Source: Rhodocyclus purpureus | Lineage (GTDB): Bacteria > Pseudomonadota > Gammaproteobacteria > Burkholderiales > Rhodocyclaceae | Length of the DNA stretch: 64,000 bases | Assembly (NCBI RefSeq): GCF_016653115.1 | Contig: NZ_NHRX01000066.1 | Location: 82,958-146,957, forward strand | Direction: 5' to 3' | Part shown: one piece after another, positions 43,971 to 53,126 of the stretch | How the letters are laid out: the number at the start of each line of letters is the position of its first letter | Numbering within the stretch: position 1 is the first letter of the stretch | Notes under the pieces: generated by a model | What the model saw: the letters and a program-made list of their open reading frames with translations, nothing else | The model's database searches: none | What the model was told of the DNA's origin: nothing | Translations under genes and position numbers: made by a program

Positions 43971-45380
43971 ATGCTCACCCGCGATACATCCCTCAGCACC
44001 GACCAGAAGGCACTCACGGTCAACCTCGACAAGTACAAGTACGGTTCGATCGTCGAGATCGGCGCCGGTCAGGAAGTGGCGCGCCGCTTCTTCCAGGCCG
44101 GTGCCGCTGCCGGGACGATCGCCAAGACCATGTCGGCCTACGACATGGCGGTCAGCGACGACATCTACGGTCAGGTCGACCGCTACGTCAGCCGTGCGCG
44201 TCTCCTGCAGATGCTCGACAAGGAGTTCTCGCAGGTGGTCGCGCGCCTTGCGCACGTGCGACCGAAGAACACCACCTTCTTCGCCTACGCGGCGACGGTG
44301 ACCGCGCGCAGCTTCAGGCAGAAGAACGAATGCCACGGCTGGGTCGGCATCCGACTGCAGCTGCATCCCGGGGCGGAACCGAGCGACGTGATCATGCATG
44401 TGCGCATGCTCGACAACGACAACGCCCAGCAGTCGGAGGCGCTCGGCATCCTCGGCGTGAACCTGATCCACGGCGCGTTCTTCCACTATGCCACCCCCGA
44501 ATGGGTGATCGAGGGTCTGGCCGACGGGCTCGGTTCGGACCGCATCGAGGTCGACCTGATCCACTTCTCGGGTCCGTACTTCGAGGAAATCGATAACCGG
44601 CTGATGAACCTGCATCTGATCCGCAGCTGGCTGACGCGGGCGGTGGTGTTCAACCCCGACGGCGAGGTGGTCGTCCCCGGCGAGCTCTTCCACCGCAAGC
44701 CGGTGATGGTGATGCGCGGCAGCTTCAAGCCGCTGACCAGCGTCAATGTCGACATGACCGCCGCCGCGCTGCGCCAGTTCACCCAGCTCGCCGGGGTGGA
44801 GGAGAACAAGATCGTCTCGCTGGCCGAGATCACGATGAGTTCGCTGCAGAACGGTGACAAGGTCGACGGCGCCGACTTCCTGGCGCGCGTCGAGCTACTC
44901 ACCGCGCAGGGCTACACGGTGATGATCTCGGACTATGTCCGCTATTTCCGGCTGCGTGCCTACCTGCGCCGCTACACGCAGAAGGAGATCGGCATCGTCC
45001 TCTCGGTGCGCTACTTCGAGTTCCTGTTCGACGAGAAATACTACGAGGGCCTCGAAGGCGGCATCCTCGAAGCCTTCGGCAAGCTCTTTCCGGACAAGAC
45101 GCACGTGTACGTCTACCCGTCGCGGCCGAGCGACGCCATGCCGCTGGTCACCCTCGACAACGTCGAGGTGCCGGCCAGGCTGCGCCACCTGCTCGCGCAC
45201 CTCGTCGACAACGGCAAGATGCTCGCCGTGCAGCCGCTCGACGAAAGTCACCTGCACATCGATTCGGGCCAGGTCCTCGCCGGGCTGCGCCGGGGTCGCG
45301 GCGAGTGGGAGAAGGACGTCCCCGAGGCGGTTGCTCGCCGCATCATCGAAGGCCGCCTGTTCGGCTTCGACAGCGAGTAG
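43971..45380 (+). CDS. Conserved protein of unknown function
   Basis: 469 residues with CGGAGG four bases before the ATG. It begins MLTRDTSLSTDQKALTVNLD and has IVEIGAGQEVARRFFQAGAA, AKTMSAYDMAVSDDIYGQVD, NECHGWVGIRLQLHPGAEPS, ILGVNLIHGAFFHY and ILSVRYFEFLFDEKYYEGL-type stretches. Proteins of this family are labelled in databases as nicotinate-nucleotide adenylyltransferase or TonB-dependent receptor. Nothing here supports either: there is no HxGH nucleotidyltransferase motif and no signal peptide or barrel. It is divergent from the nicotinate operon (start codons about 215 bases apart), so a shared regulatory region is possible. Confidence 0.8.
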   Translation: MLTRDTSLSTDQKALTVNLDKYKYGSIVEIGAGQEVARRFFQAGAAAGTIAKTMSAYDMAVSDDIYGQVDRYVSRARLLQMLDKEFSQVVARLAHVRPKNTTFFAYAATVTARSFRQKNECHGWVGIRLQLHPGAEPSDVIMHVRMLDNDNAQQSEALGILGVNLIHGAFFHYATPEWVIEGLADGLGSDRIEVDLIHFSGPYFEEIDNRLMNLHLIRSWLTRAVVFNPDGEVVVPGELFHRKPVMVMRGSFKPLTSVNVDMTAAALRQFTQLAGVEENKIVSLAEITMSSLQNGDKVDGADFLARVELLTAQGYTVMISDYVRYFRLRAYLRRYTQKEIGIVLSVRYFEFLFDEKYYEGLEGGILEAFGKLFPDKTHVYVYPSRPSDAMPLVTLDNVEVPARLRHLLAHLVDNGKMLAVQPLDESHLHIDSGQVLAGLRRGRGEWEKDVPEAVARRIIEGRLFGFDSE

Positions 45381-45423
45381 CCGCTCAGGCGCTGATGCCC
45401 CGCCGCGGCAGGGCGTGGCCGGT

Positions 45424-47601
45424 TCAGTCGCTCGCCTGTTCCTTCGCTCGTTCCTTCGGCGGCAGGAAGAACTCACGCGGGCGGCTCGACAGGTGGCTCA
45501 GCACGGACCCGGCGAGCCGCCGCCACTGCGCGTCGGATACCTGCCGCGCGCGCAGCGCAACGTTGAGCGCGAGCGCGAAGCTGACCAGCAGATTGACGGT
45601 GCCGATGGCGACGACGCCGAGCGCCGCCCAGAGCAGCGCCCAGGGTTCGGGTGCAAAGTCGCTGCCGACCGTGGCGATGCCGATGAAGGCCGACGAGAAG
45701 GCGACGTGGCGGATGTCGATCGGCAGGCCGAACAGGGTGCCGATGAACGGTAGCCCCCCCAGCATGAAGCCGAACAGCATGTTGCCGGCGAGCGCCCCCA
45801 AGTTGTCGCCGATGTAGGCGGCGACGCGGCGCATGCGCGCTTCGCCGAACAGGCGGCGTGGCCAGGTAAGCTGCAGCAGTCGCTCGGGGATGCGGTTGTA
45901 GGCCGCGTAGTTGTCGAAGTAGCCGGAAACCAGGCCGGCCAGGAACAGGCAGACCCCGGCGATCGCCGCGTAGAAGACGGCGCCGCTCTCGATCAGGTGC
46001 TGGTCGGCGAGCAGGTGCGCCGATTTGTCCGCGTCGGCGAATGGCGTTCCGGTGGCGCTGGCATAGACGAGGACGAGCAGCGCGGCGAGCGGGATGGCGA
46101 CGCCGACGTTGCCGAGCACGGCGACCAGCTGGCTGCGCACCGTGCTGGCGATGACGCCGGTCAGCGCTTCGAGGTTGCGCACCTTGCCGCCGGCCTGCCT
46201 GATGTGGCCGGCAATCGCGTTGGCAGTCATCGCCGGTTGCTTGGTGGCGACCGTGCCGTGGAGGACATGGATCAGGCAGAAGCCGATCCCGTAGTTGAGG
46301 CAGTAGGCGAGTGCCTCGGTCGCCGGCGGCAGCCCGAGCTTGCCGAACAGGATCTTGGCGCAGGCCATGAAGGCGATGATGAAGCCGCCGATCAGCGCCG
46401 AGCGCGCCATCGTGAAATACTCGGCGCGCGTCTCGGCGATGTAGTGCTCGCCGTGTTGACCGGCGTTTTCGGTGACGCGCAAGGACAGGAGCTCGACGTT
46501 CTGCCGCCAGTGCTGGCGCAGCGCGTCGCGCTCGCATTCGTTGCCGACGATCTGCACGAACAGGCCGACGAAAGCCGTCTGCAGCGCACGTCCCGACGGA
46601 TCGGCGTGCCAGGCGGCGACGATGTCGAGCAACTGCTCGCCGCGCGCGATCAGTTGTTCCAGTCGCTGCAGTTGGTAGGAAAGGCGCATGCTGGCGCCAC
46701 CCTTCGCGGCACGGCGACGGACGATTTCGATGACTTCGCGGCACTGGCCGAGCAACACGCGCAAGTGGCGGTCGTCGGCGCTTTCGGCGATGCCGGTACC
46801 GGCAGGCGTCTGCACGGCGATCCGGTCGAGGTAGGCGAGCATTTCTTGGTTCTGTGCCAGGAAAGGCGACTGGCACGACGACGACGCTGGCGACGCCAGC
46901 GGGTCGACCGTGGATGGCGCGAGACGCAGCAGTTCCGGTTCGCAGCCGAGTGCGGCGATCCAGGTCGAGACGACGCGCAGCGAGTCGAGGATTTCCGAGT
47001 AGGCGCGCGGCGGCACGGGCGCAGCCGCCGCCGCTGCGTCCGTCGTCGCTGCACTGTCCGCGGACGAGGCCGCGTCTTCCTCGTCGAAGCGCAGCGCATC
47101 GACCAGCTGTTGCCAGCTCTGCTCGCCGAGCCCGAGCACCCAGCGTCGGTCGCTCGGGCGACGGAAGACGCGGCGCAGCACGCTGCGCAGCAGGCCCGGG
47201 TCGAGTACCTCGGGCAGGATCTTGTGGCCCAGGCGGCGGAAGGCCTCGGAGAAGAAACCGGTGTTGGGCAGGATGCCGGAGGCCGCGTAGAGCTCGGCAT
47301 GGCGGTGCGTCTGCGCCAGTTCGCGCAGCGCAGCGCGAATGCCGGCACGCAGCGCCGGCTGCTCGCCGAGCCGGAAACACAGGGCGTGCAGCTTTTCACG
47401 CGCACCGTCGATGTCGCCGGCGTGCCGCGGACGCAGTTGCTCGACCAGCGCTGCGAACAGTTCGCAGGGATCGGCGCCGGGGTTGTTGGCCGGTGCCTGG
47501 TACGCTGCCGGTGCGGCACCTGCAGCCGACTGCAAGGCTTCTCCGGATGCTGGCAAAAAGCTTGCCGCGAGCGACGCAAGTTCCTGCTGTTTCCTTGTCA
47601 T
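45424..47601 (-). CDS. SpecificRecomb-family membrane protein ('site-specific recombinase')
   Basis: 725 residues. The N-terminal 380 residues are soluble and helical (LCFRLGEQPALRAGIRAALR, LYAASGILPNTGFFSEAFRR). The C-terminal half has at least six membrane segments (MARSALIGGFIIAFMACAKI, NYGIGFCLIHVLHGTVATKQ-PAMTANAIAGHIR, AIAGVCLFLAGLVSGYFDNY, GNMLFGFMLGGLPFIGTLFG). The family name derives from an early report in Neisseria. The membrane topology makes recombinase activity doubtful, and no tyrosine or serine recombinase motif is visible. Confidence 0.88.
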   Translation of the reverse strand: MTRKQQELASLAASFLPASGEALQSAAGAAPAAYQAPANNPGADPCELFAALVEQLRPRHAGDIDGAREKLHALCFRLGEQPALRAGIRAALRELAQTHRHAELYAASGILPNTGFFSEAFRRLGHKILPEVLDPGLLRSVLRRVFRRPSDRRWVLGLGEQSWQQLVDALRFDEEDAASSADSAATTDAAAAAAPVPPRAYSEILDSLRVVSTWIAALGCEPELLRLAPSTVDPLASPASSSCQSPFLAQNQEMLAYLDRIAVQTPAGTGIAESADDRHLRVLLGQCREVIEIVRRRAAKGGASMRLSYQLQRLEQLIARGEQLLDIVAAWHADPSGRALQTAFVGLFVQIVGNECERDALRQHWRQNVELLSLRVTENAGQHGEHYIAETRAEYFTMARSALIGGFIIAFMACAKILFGKLGLPPATEALAYCLNYGIGFCLIHVLHGTVATKQPAMTANAIAGHIRQAGGKVRNLEALTGVIASTVRSQLVAVLGNVGVAIPLAALLVLVYASATGTPFADADKSAHLLADQHLIESGAVFYAAIAGVCLFLAGLVSGYFDNYAAYNRIPERLLQLTWPRRLFGEARMRRVAAYIGDNLGALAGNMLFGFMLGGLPFIGTLFGLPIDIRHVAFSSAFIGIATVGSDFAPEPWALLWAALGVVAIGTVNLLVSFALALNVALRARQVSDAQWRRLAGSVLSHLSSRPREFFLPPKERAKEQASD

Positions 47602-47718
47602 TGAAGGCTCCTTCTCGTGGTGCCGGCGGACGGCATCGATGACCTGGTCGGCTACAATCCTAACACGCTCGATTTTTTGTCCCCTTTGCCAGACTCCGCC
47701 AGACTCCGGATTTCCCCG

Positions 47719-48477
47719 ATGATCATCGTCCTTTCACCCGCCAAATCCCTCGACCTCTCGCCGCCGCCGCTGGCGCTCGCGGCCTCCCAGCCGCGCTTCC
47801 TCGACGACTCGCAGCAGCTGATCGAACGCCTGCGCGAGCTGTCGCCGCAGGAAATCGGCGCGCTGATGTCGATCAGCGACCCGCTCTCCGTACTCAACGC
47901 GACGCGCTTTGCCGAGTGGTCGCTGCCCTTCACCGCGGACAACGCGCTGCCGGCGGTGTTCGCTTTCAACGGCGATGTCTATGAGGGGCTCGCTGCGCGC
48001 GGGCTCGGCGCCGACGACCTCGCCTTCGCGCAGCAGCAACTGCGCATCCTTTCCGGTCTGTACGGACTGCTGCGCCCGCTCGACCTTATCCAGGCCTACC
48101 GCCTGGAGATGGGGACGCGGCTTGCCAACGTTCGCGGCAAGGACCTCTACGCCTTCTGGGGCGACCGGCTGGCGCGCGCGATCGAGGCCGATGCCGGCGG
48201 CGACACGCTCGTGAACCTCGCTTCCGAGGAATACTTCAAGGCGCTCGGCAAGCGGCTGGCGCTGCCGGTCGTGCAGCCGGTGTTCGAGGACTGGAGCGGC
48301 GGGCGCTTCAAGGTGGTGAGCTTCTTCGCCAAGCGCGCGCGCGGACTGATGGCGCGTCACGCGATCGTCAATCGCCTGACGACGGCCGCAGCGCTCAAGG
48401 ACTTCACCGACGAGGGCTACGCGTACACCCCCGAAGCCTCCGACGCGCAGCGCTGGGTGTTTCGACGCAAGCAGTGA
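47719..48477 (+). CDS. yaaA: Peroxide stress protein YaaA
   Basis: 252 residues from [12 protein letters not shown], the family signature. Other conserved parts are [40 protein letters not shown] and [12 protein letters not shown]. In E. coli YaaA lowers free iron and limits Fenton damage during peroxide stress, and the fold binds DNA. The upstream open frame is ignored because homology starts at ATG 47719. Divergent from the SpecificRecomb gene. Confidence 0.95.
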   Translation: MIIVLSPAKSLDLSPPPLALAASQPRFLDDSQQLIERLRELSPQEIGALMSISDPLSVLNATRFAEWSLPFTADNALPAVFAFNGDVYEGLAARGLGADDLAFAQQQLRILSGLYGLLRPLDLIQAYRLEMGTRLANVRGKDLYAFWGDRLARAIEADAGGDTLVNLASEEYFKALGKRLALPVVQPVFEDWSGGRFKVVSFFAKRARGLMARHAIVNRLTTAAALKDFTDEGYAYTPEASDAQRWVFRRKQ

Positions 48478-48540
48478 CGCGGCCGGCGCCGCAGCTCCGT
48501 TGTTGGAGCGGCGGCAGCCGCGAATGAAAACGGGCGCCGC

Positions 48541-49077
48541 TTAGTGCGCCGACCTGCCGAGCTCTTTTTCCGCTTGCGCTGCCAGCCAGCCTTCCGCCGC
48601 CGCTGCGCCGAGGACCGCGAACGGCAGCGGCGTGCGCCGGCCGGGGCGGGCGAGGCGCAGCAGTTCCTTGTCGCGCGTGATCAAAAGATCGGCGGCGCAC
48701 TGCGCGGCGGCGACGAGGAACTTCTGGTCGTCGCGGTCGCGGCAGCGCGGCAGGCTGCCGGCGGTGGCGCTGTCGGCATCCGGGTCGAGCGCAGGCAGCA
48801 CGGTCACGACCGAGCCGTAGGCGGCGAGCACCCGTTCGACGCCGGCGGCATCGAGCCTGAAATGTGCGCGCGGGAGCACGCTCGCGAGTTCGGCCAGGCA
48901 CTCGGCGCCGGTGAAGCAGCGCAACCTTCCGCCCGCGATCGCCGCGCGCAGCCAGTCGGTCGATGGGTCGGCGAAGTGCAGCAGGTCGATCACCGTGTTG
49001 GTGTCGATGACGACACGCCAGGCCCGCGCGCCGGCGTGACCGGCGCCGCGGCCATTCACAGCTTCAAGGTTTTCCAT
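48541..49077 (-). CDS. PIN-domain protein
   Basis: 178 residues from MENLEAVNGRGAGHAGARAW. The PIN nuclease acidic residues are visible: VVIDTNTVIDLLHF, AECLAELASVL, RCRDRDDQKFLVAAAQCAAD and LLITRDKELL. It matches the family annotated as putative PIN toxin of type II systems. No antitoxin gene is next to it, so it may be an RNase outside a toxin pair. The frame extends 18 codons upstream; the ATG at 49077 is favoured by length, without a strong ribosome site. Confidence 0.82.
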   Translation of the reverse strand: MENLEAVNGRGAGHAGARAWRVVIDTNTVIDLLHFADPSTDWLRAAIAGGRLRCFTGAECLAELASVLPRAHFRLDAAGVERVLAAYGSVVTVLPALDPDADSATAGSLPRCRDRDDQKFLVAAAQCAADLLITRDKELLRLARPGRRTPLPFAVLGAAAAEGWLAAQAEKELGRSAH

Positions 49078-49225
49078 AGCGGTGAGAGTGTACCGGGTTC
49101 CATGGCACGGCACATGCGCTGTGCTCGTCATCGACTGCCGCGGCGGGCGCTAATCCCGTCGCCGACTCGATCGTCGGCACTGCGCACGGGTACAATGCGC
49201 GGTTTGGCAGAGCGGGGTAGGCAAG

Positions 49226-50284
49226 GTGGGGTCTGAGTTAGCCGCCAGGCGGTTGATGCTGGCGCCGATGCACGGCGTCGCCGACGTGGTGCTGCGCGCG
49301 GTGCTGAGCCGGATCGGTGGCTTCGACCTCGCGGTGAGCGAGTTCGTGCGCGTGACCAGTTCGCTGCTGCCCGAACGGACTTTCCTGCACAGCGCCCCCG
49401 AGCTCGCCTGCGGCAGCCGCACCGCGGCCGGGACGCCGGTGCGCGTGCAACTCCTGGGCGGAGACGCTACCTGCATGGCCGAGAATGCCGCCCGGCTCGC
49501 CGGACTCGGGCCGGTCGGCATCGACCTCAACTTCGGCTGTCCGGCGCCGACGGTGAACCGCCACGACGGCGGCGCGATCCTGCTCGACGCGCCCGAGCGC
49601 CTGTTCGCGATCACCGACGCGGTCCGCCGTGCACTGCCGGCGAGCGTTCCTCTTTCGGCCAAGATGCGCCTCGGCGTCAGCGACCCGGCGCGTGCGCTCG
49701 ACTGCGCGCAGGCACTCGCCGCGGGCGGCATCGACACGCTGGTCGTTCATGCGCGCACGCGCGACGAGGGCTACCGCCCGCCGGCGCACTGGGCGCTGCT
49801 GGCGCCGATCGGCGAAGCGCTGAAGGTTCCGGTGGTCGCCAACGGCGAAGTGTGGACGCTCGCCGATTATCGTCGCTGCCGCGCCGAGACCGGCCTTGCC
49901 GACGTGATGCTCGGCCGCGGCGCCGTCTGCGATCCCTTCCTCGCCCGGCGCATCGCTGCGGCAGAATGGGGCGGGATGACAGTGTCGGAGTCAGCGTCGG
50001 CCGAGTCGGGCACTGAGGGCGAAGCAAGCGATCGAGGAGATGACAGCGAAGTCCGCTTGCGCGCGGCCGAATGGCGCGAGCTGCAGCCGGCGCTGGCCGA
50101 CTTCTGGCGACTGGCACAGCAGCGGGTGTCGCAGCGCGCGGCGCCCGGCCGACTGAAGCAGTGGCTGGCGCAGCTCGCGCGCCGCTACCCCGAGGCCGAC
50201 GCGCTGCGCGCTGCCGTGCGCCCGCTCACCGGCGTCGCCGACACCGCCGCCATGCTGCGCGCGCACGGCGTTCCTGCCGACTGA
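49226..50284 (+). CDS. dusC: tRNA-dihydrouridine(16) synthase
   Basis: 352 residues from GTG 49226, or 342 from ATG 49256 (MLAPMHGV), where homology begins. An FMN TIM-barrel enzyme reducing uridine in tRNA. Catalytic cysteine in GIDLNFGCPAPTVNRHDGG; LSAKMRLGVSD, LVVHARTRDEGY, VVANGEVWTLADY and VMLGRGAVCDPFLARRI follow. A 35-residue acidic insert (ESASAESGTEGEASDRGDDSE) lies between barrel and helical domain and is unusual. Confidence 0.92.
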   Translation: MGSELAARRLMLAPMHGVADVVLRAVLSRIGGFDLAVSEFVRVTSSLLPERTFLHSAPELACGSRTAAGTPVRVQLLGGDATCMAENAARLAGLGPVGIDLNFGCPAPTVNRHDGGAILLDAPERLFAITDAVRRALPASVPLSAKMRLGVSDPARALDCAQALAAGGIDTLVVHARTRDEGYRPPAHWALLAPIGEALKVPVVANGEVWTLADYRRCRAETGLADVMLGRGAVCDPFLARRIAAAEWGGMTVSESASAESGTEGEASDRGDDSEVRLRAAEWRELQPALADFWRLAQQRVSQRAAPGRLKQWLAQLARRYPEADALRAAVRPLTGVADTAAMLRAHGVPAD

Positions 50285-50311
50285 ATACTCTCCCGCTTCC
50301 GGAGCCACCCG

Positions 50312-51385
50312 ATGCAAGCCAATTCGCGCGTCCCGACCAGCGCGCAGACCGGAATCCACGAGCAACTCGCCGCGCTGCTCGCGCGCCGTTCCGGCCAGCC
50401 TTTCCGCCAGCCGATCGCCGACTACAACCGCCGCGCCTTCGCTGAATTCGTCGTCGCGCGCGACCGTTTCTCGGCAACGGCGCCGCTGATCCTCGACTCC
50501 TGCTGCGGTACCGGCGAGAGCAGCTTCGCGCTGGCGCGCGCCTACCCCGACCACTTCGTCGTCGGCGTCGACCAGTCGGCGATCCGCCTCGCGCGCGGCC
50601 AGCGCCAGGAGATGCCGGCCAACCTCGTTCTCGTGCGCGCCGACCTCGTCGATTTCTGGCGCCTCATCGCCGAGGCCGGGATCCGTCCGGCGCGGCACGC
50701 GCTCTATTACCCGAATCCGTGGCCGAAGATCGGCCACCTCGCGCGGCGCTGGCACGCGCACGCGGTCTTTCCGACCGTGCTCGCGCTCGGCGGCATCCTC
50801 GAATGCCGCAGCAACTGGCGCATCTACACCGAGGAATTCGCCTTCGCCGTCGCGACGCTGAGCGGCCTGCCGGCGCGCAGCGAGCCGTGGCTGCCGGATA
50901 CGCCGATCACCGCCTTCGAGCGCAAGTACCTCGAATCGGGGCACGCGCTCTATCGCGTCGTCGTTGACCTCGGCGACCGCCGTGACCTCTGCAATCTCGA
51001 CGCGCAGCGAGAGAAGCCGATCGCCGCTCCGGTTTCCTTGGCTGCATGCGCGAACCCGGTCGGCTGCGCCGGCTGCGGCGCCTGCTGCGCGAGCTACCGC
51101 GTCGACTTCCACCGCGCCGAACTCGACTCGTCGCCCGGCGGCTTCGTCCCGGCGGCACTCACCGTCCCGCTGACGAAATCCCTGGTCCGCATGCTCGGCA
51201 CCGACGCCGCCGAACCGCGCTGCATCGCGCTCGAGGGCGAGGTCGGCCGTGACGCGCACTGCGGCATCTACGACAAGCGTCCCGGACCCTGCCGCGAATT
51301 CGGCGAACTGGCGCCCTTCGGCATTGGCGACGACGCCTGCGGCCGCGCGCGGCGGCGGCACGGGCTGATGCCGCTGGGCGATTGA
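50312..51385 (+). CDS. TrmB-like methyltransferase fused to YkgJ-type cysteine cluster domain
   Basis: 357 residues. The first 225 form a SAM methyltransferase like TrmB: LILDSCCGTGESSFALARAY and VVGVDQSAIRLARGQ for SAM binding, then ALYYPNPWPKIGHLARRWHA, which matches the TrmB PxPWPKxxHxxRR motif, and ITAFERKYLESGHALY. Residues about 240-357 are a YkgJ-type domain with GCAGCGACCASYRVDF, GRDAHCGIYDKRPGPCREF and a final DDACGRARRRHGL, binding zinc or an iron-sulfur cluster. It probably modifies guanosine in tRNA. It follows dusC by 27 bases, so two tRNA-modifying genes may form an operon. Confidence 0.85.
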   Translation: MQANSRVPTSAQTGIHEQLAALLARRSGQPFRQPIADYNRRAFAEFVVARDRFSATAPLILDSCCGTGESSFALARAYPDHFVVGVDQSAIRLARGQRQEMPANLVLVRADLVDFWRLIAEAGIRPARHALYYPNPWPKIGHLARRWHAHAVFPTVLALGGILECRSNWRIYTEEFAFAVATLSGLPARSEPWLPDTPITAFERKYLESGHALYRVVVDLGDRRDLCNLDAQREKPIAAPVSLAACANPVGCAGCGACCASYRVDFHRAELDSSPGGFVPAALTVPLTKSLVRMLGTDAAEPRCIALEGEVGRDAHCGIYDKRPGPCREFGELAPFGIGDDACGRARRRHGLMPLGD

Positions 51386-51517
51386 CCAGCGCGATCGCCA
51401 GCCGTTCGTTGCCGCCCCAAGTAGGGGGGGCTGCCTTGTCACTTACCGTCAGTGGCTGGCGCTGACGGTCATGGCGAGTTGCGCCACCCCGGACCACTAA
51501 ACGCGCCCATCAGCTGC

Positions 51518-52515
51518 CGTCATTGCGAGGCGCGCAGCGCCGTGGCAATCCAGTTCGCTCTCCTGTCTCCTCGCCCTTGCCCTCCCTCCACGGGCGACCC
51601 GATGCCAGCCCCACGCACTGGATCGCCGCGCCCTGCGGGCTCGCGATGACGAGGTCGTTTCGTCCGGCGCTTTTCGTCATTGCGAGGCGCGCAGCGCCGT
51701 GGCAATCCAGTTCGCTCTCCTGTCTCCTCGCCCTTGCCCTCCCTCCACGGGCGACCCGATGCCAGACCTACATACTGGATCGCCACGCCCTGCGGGCTCG
51801 CGATGACGAGGTCGTTTCGTCCGGCGCTTTTCGTCATCCTATGCTTGATCTGCCTCCCCGGAATAGACGTATTCTAGGAGTGCATGGAGAGGGGCTGAGA
51901 CCGTAACCGTCATGGGCCACACAGGCTGTTCGCAATGTGGGTCGCCCTTTCCGACCAGACCGAAAGGCCGGACAGTTCATTGGGGCTCGACCCCGCATTT
52001 AGGATTGATGGCATAGGGTCATGGTTGTGCATCCAAATTGAGCAGAGAAGCAGAAAATGATAGTTGGAATTGACATTGCGAGGCGCGCAGCGCCGTGGCA
52101 ATCCAGTTCGCTCTCCTGTCTCCTCGCCCTTGCCCTCCCTCGACGGGCGACCCGATGCCAGACCTACATACTGGATCGCCACGCCCTGCGGGCTCGCGAT
52201 GACGAGGTCGTTTCGTTCGGCGCTTTTCATTGCGAGGCGCGCAGCGCCGTGGCAATCCAGTTCGTTCTCCTGTCTCCTCGCCCTTGCCCTCCCTCCACGG
52301 GCGAACCGATGCCAGCCCCACGCACTGGATCGCCACGCCCTGCGGGCTCGCGATGACGAGGTCGTTTCGTCCGGCGCTTTTCGTCATTGCGAGGCGCGCA
52401 GCGCCGTGGCAATCCAGTTCGCTCTTCCCTCTCCTCGCCCTTGCCCTCCCTCCACGGGCTACCCGATGTCAGACCTACGCACTGGATCGCCGCGCCCTGC
52501 GGGCTCGCGATGACG
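51518..52515 (+). repeat. Palindromic repeat cluster C, five units, inverted relative to A and B
   Basis: Units at 51518-51651, 51675-51808, 52072-52204, 52227-52358 and 52382-52515, each 132-134 bases. They start with TCATTGCGAGGCGCGCAGCG (to GGCAATCCAG) and end with ACTGGATCGCC to GGGCTCGCGATGACG, the reverse of clusters A and B. The core of about 64 bases (CTCCTGTCTCCTCGCCCTTG and CCTCCCTCCACGGGCGAC) is specific to this cluster. The linker GAGGTCGTTTCGTCCGGCGC joins units. A 263-base unrelated piece separates the second and third units. Confidence 0.9.
51809..52071. other. Unrelated segment inside repeat cluster C
   Basis: It carries GGAGTGCATGGAGAGG and GGGCTGAGACCGTAACCGTC, the linker of cluster A in the same orientation, then about 160 bases of unknown, lower-GC sequence. 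I see no gene. It may be the scar of a nested repeat. Confidence 0.5.
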
Positions 52516-52565
52516 TGCTGCTGCTCTGGGTCAGCGCCTTTGCTTCATCCCTTCGCAGTTTCACG

Positions 52566-53126
52566 CTAATACCAGCTCTCCGGATAGCGCCGCGAGCGCG
52601 GGATGTTGTTGATCAGCAGCGCGACGGCGAGCATGATCAAGGGGCCGAGCGTCGCCGGCATCAGCACGTACCAGAAGCCGAGCTGGTGGATGTCCGGCGA
52701 GCCGATGACGGCGATCAGCGCGGTCGCACCGCCCGGCGGATGCAGCGTGCGCGTCGCGTGCATCAGCGCGATCGCGGTCGCCACTGCCACCGCCGGCGCG
52801 AGCCAGGGCAGATCCTGCAGCAGTTGCCAGCAGATCACGCCCACCAGCGCCGAGAGCACGTGGCCGCCGATCAGGTTGCGCGGTTGCGCCAGCGGGCTGC
52901 GCACGGCGCCATAGATCAGGACGGCCGAAGCACCGAAGGAGCCGATCAGCAGCTGGAGGTCGCTGCCGGCGAAAAACATCTGGCCGATGCCGCCGACGGC
53001 GCCGATGCCGAGGAAGGCGCCGAGCCACGACCAGAAGATTTCCTCGGTGCTGACTCGCGGCGGATTGCCGTGCGTCGTCCCGCGCATCTTGCGCCAGTAG
53101 TCGCGCCAGCCGCTTTCGAGCTTCAA
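52566..53126 (-). CDS. HPP family membrane protein
   Basis: 186 residues. Five or so membrane segments with the signature TRTLHPPGGATALIAVIGSP; also SWLGAFLGIGAVGGIGQMFF, LLIGSFGASAVLIYGAVRSP and QPRNLIGGHVLSALVGVICW. HPP proteins include nitrite transporters of plastids and cyanobacteria; substrate here is unknown. No ATG lies near the start. TTG at 53124-53126 (reading MKLESGWRDYWRKM) overlaps the stop of the preceding gene as TTGA, so I take it as a coupled start. Confidence 0.85.
   Translation of the reverse strand: MKLESGWRDYWRKMRGTTHGNPPRVSTEEIFWSWLGAFLGIGAVGGIGQMFFAGSDLQLLIGSFGASAVLIYGAVRSPLAQPRNLIGGHVLSALVGVICWQLLQDLPWLAPAVAVATAIALMHATRTLHPPGGATALIAVIGSPDIHQLGFWYVLMPATLGPLIMLAVALLINNIPRSRRYPESWY

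Noticed and set aside
45424..47601. A true site-specific recombinase, as its family name says
   Set aside because: No tyrosine or serine recombinase residues; the C-terminal half is a multi-pass membrane region.
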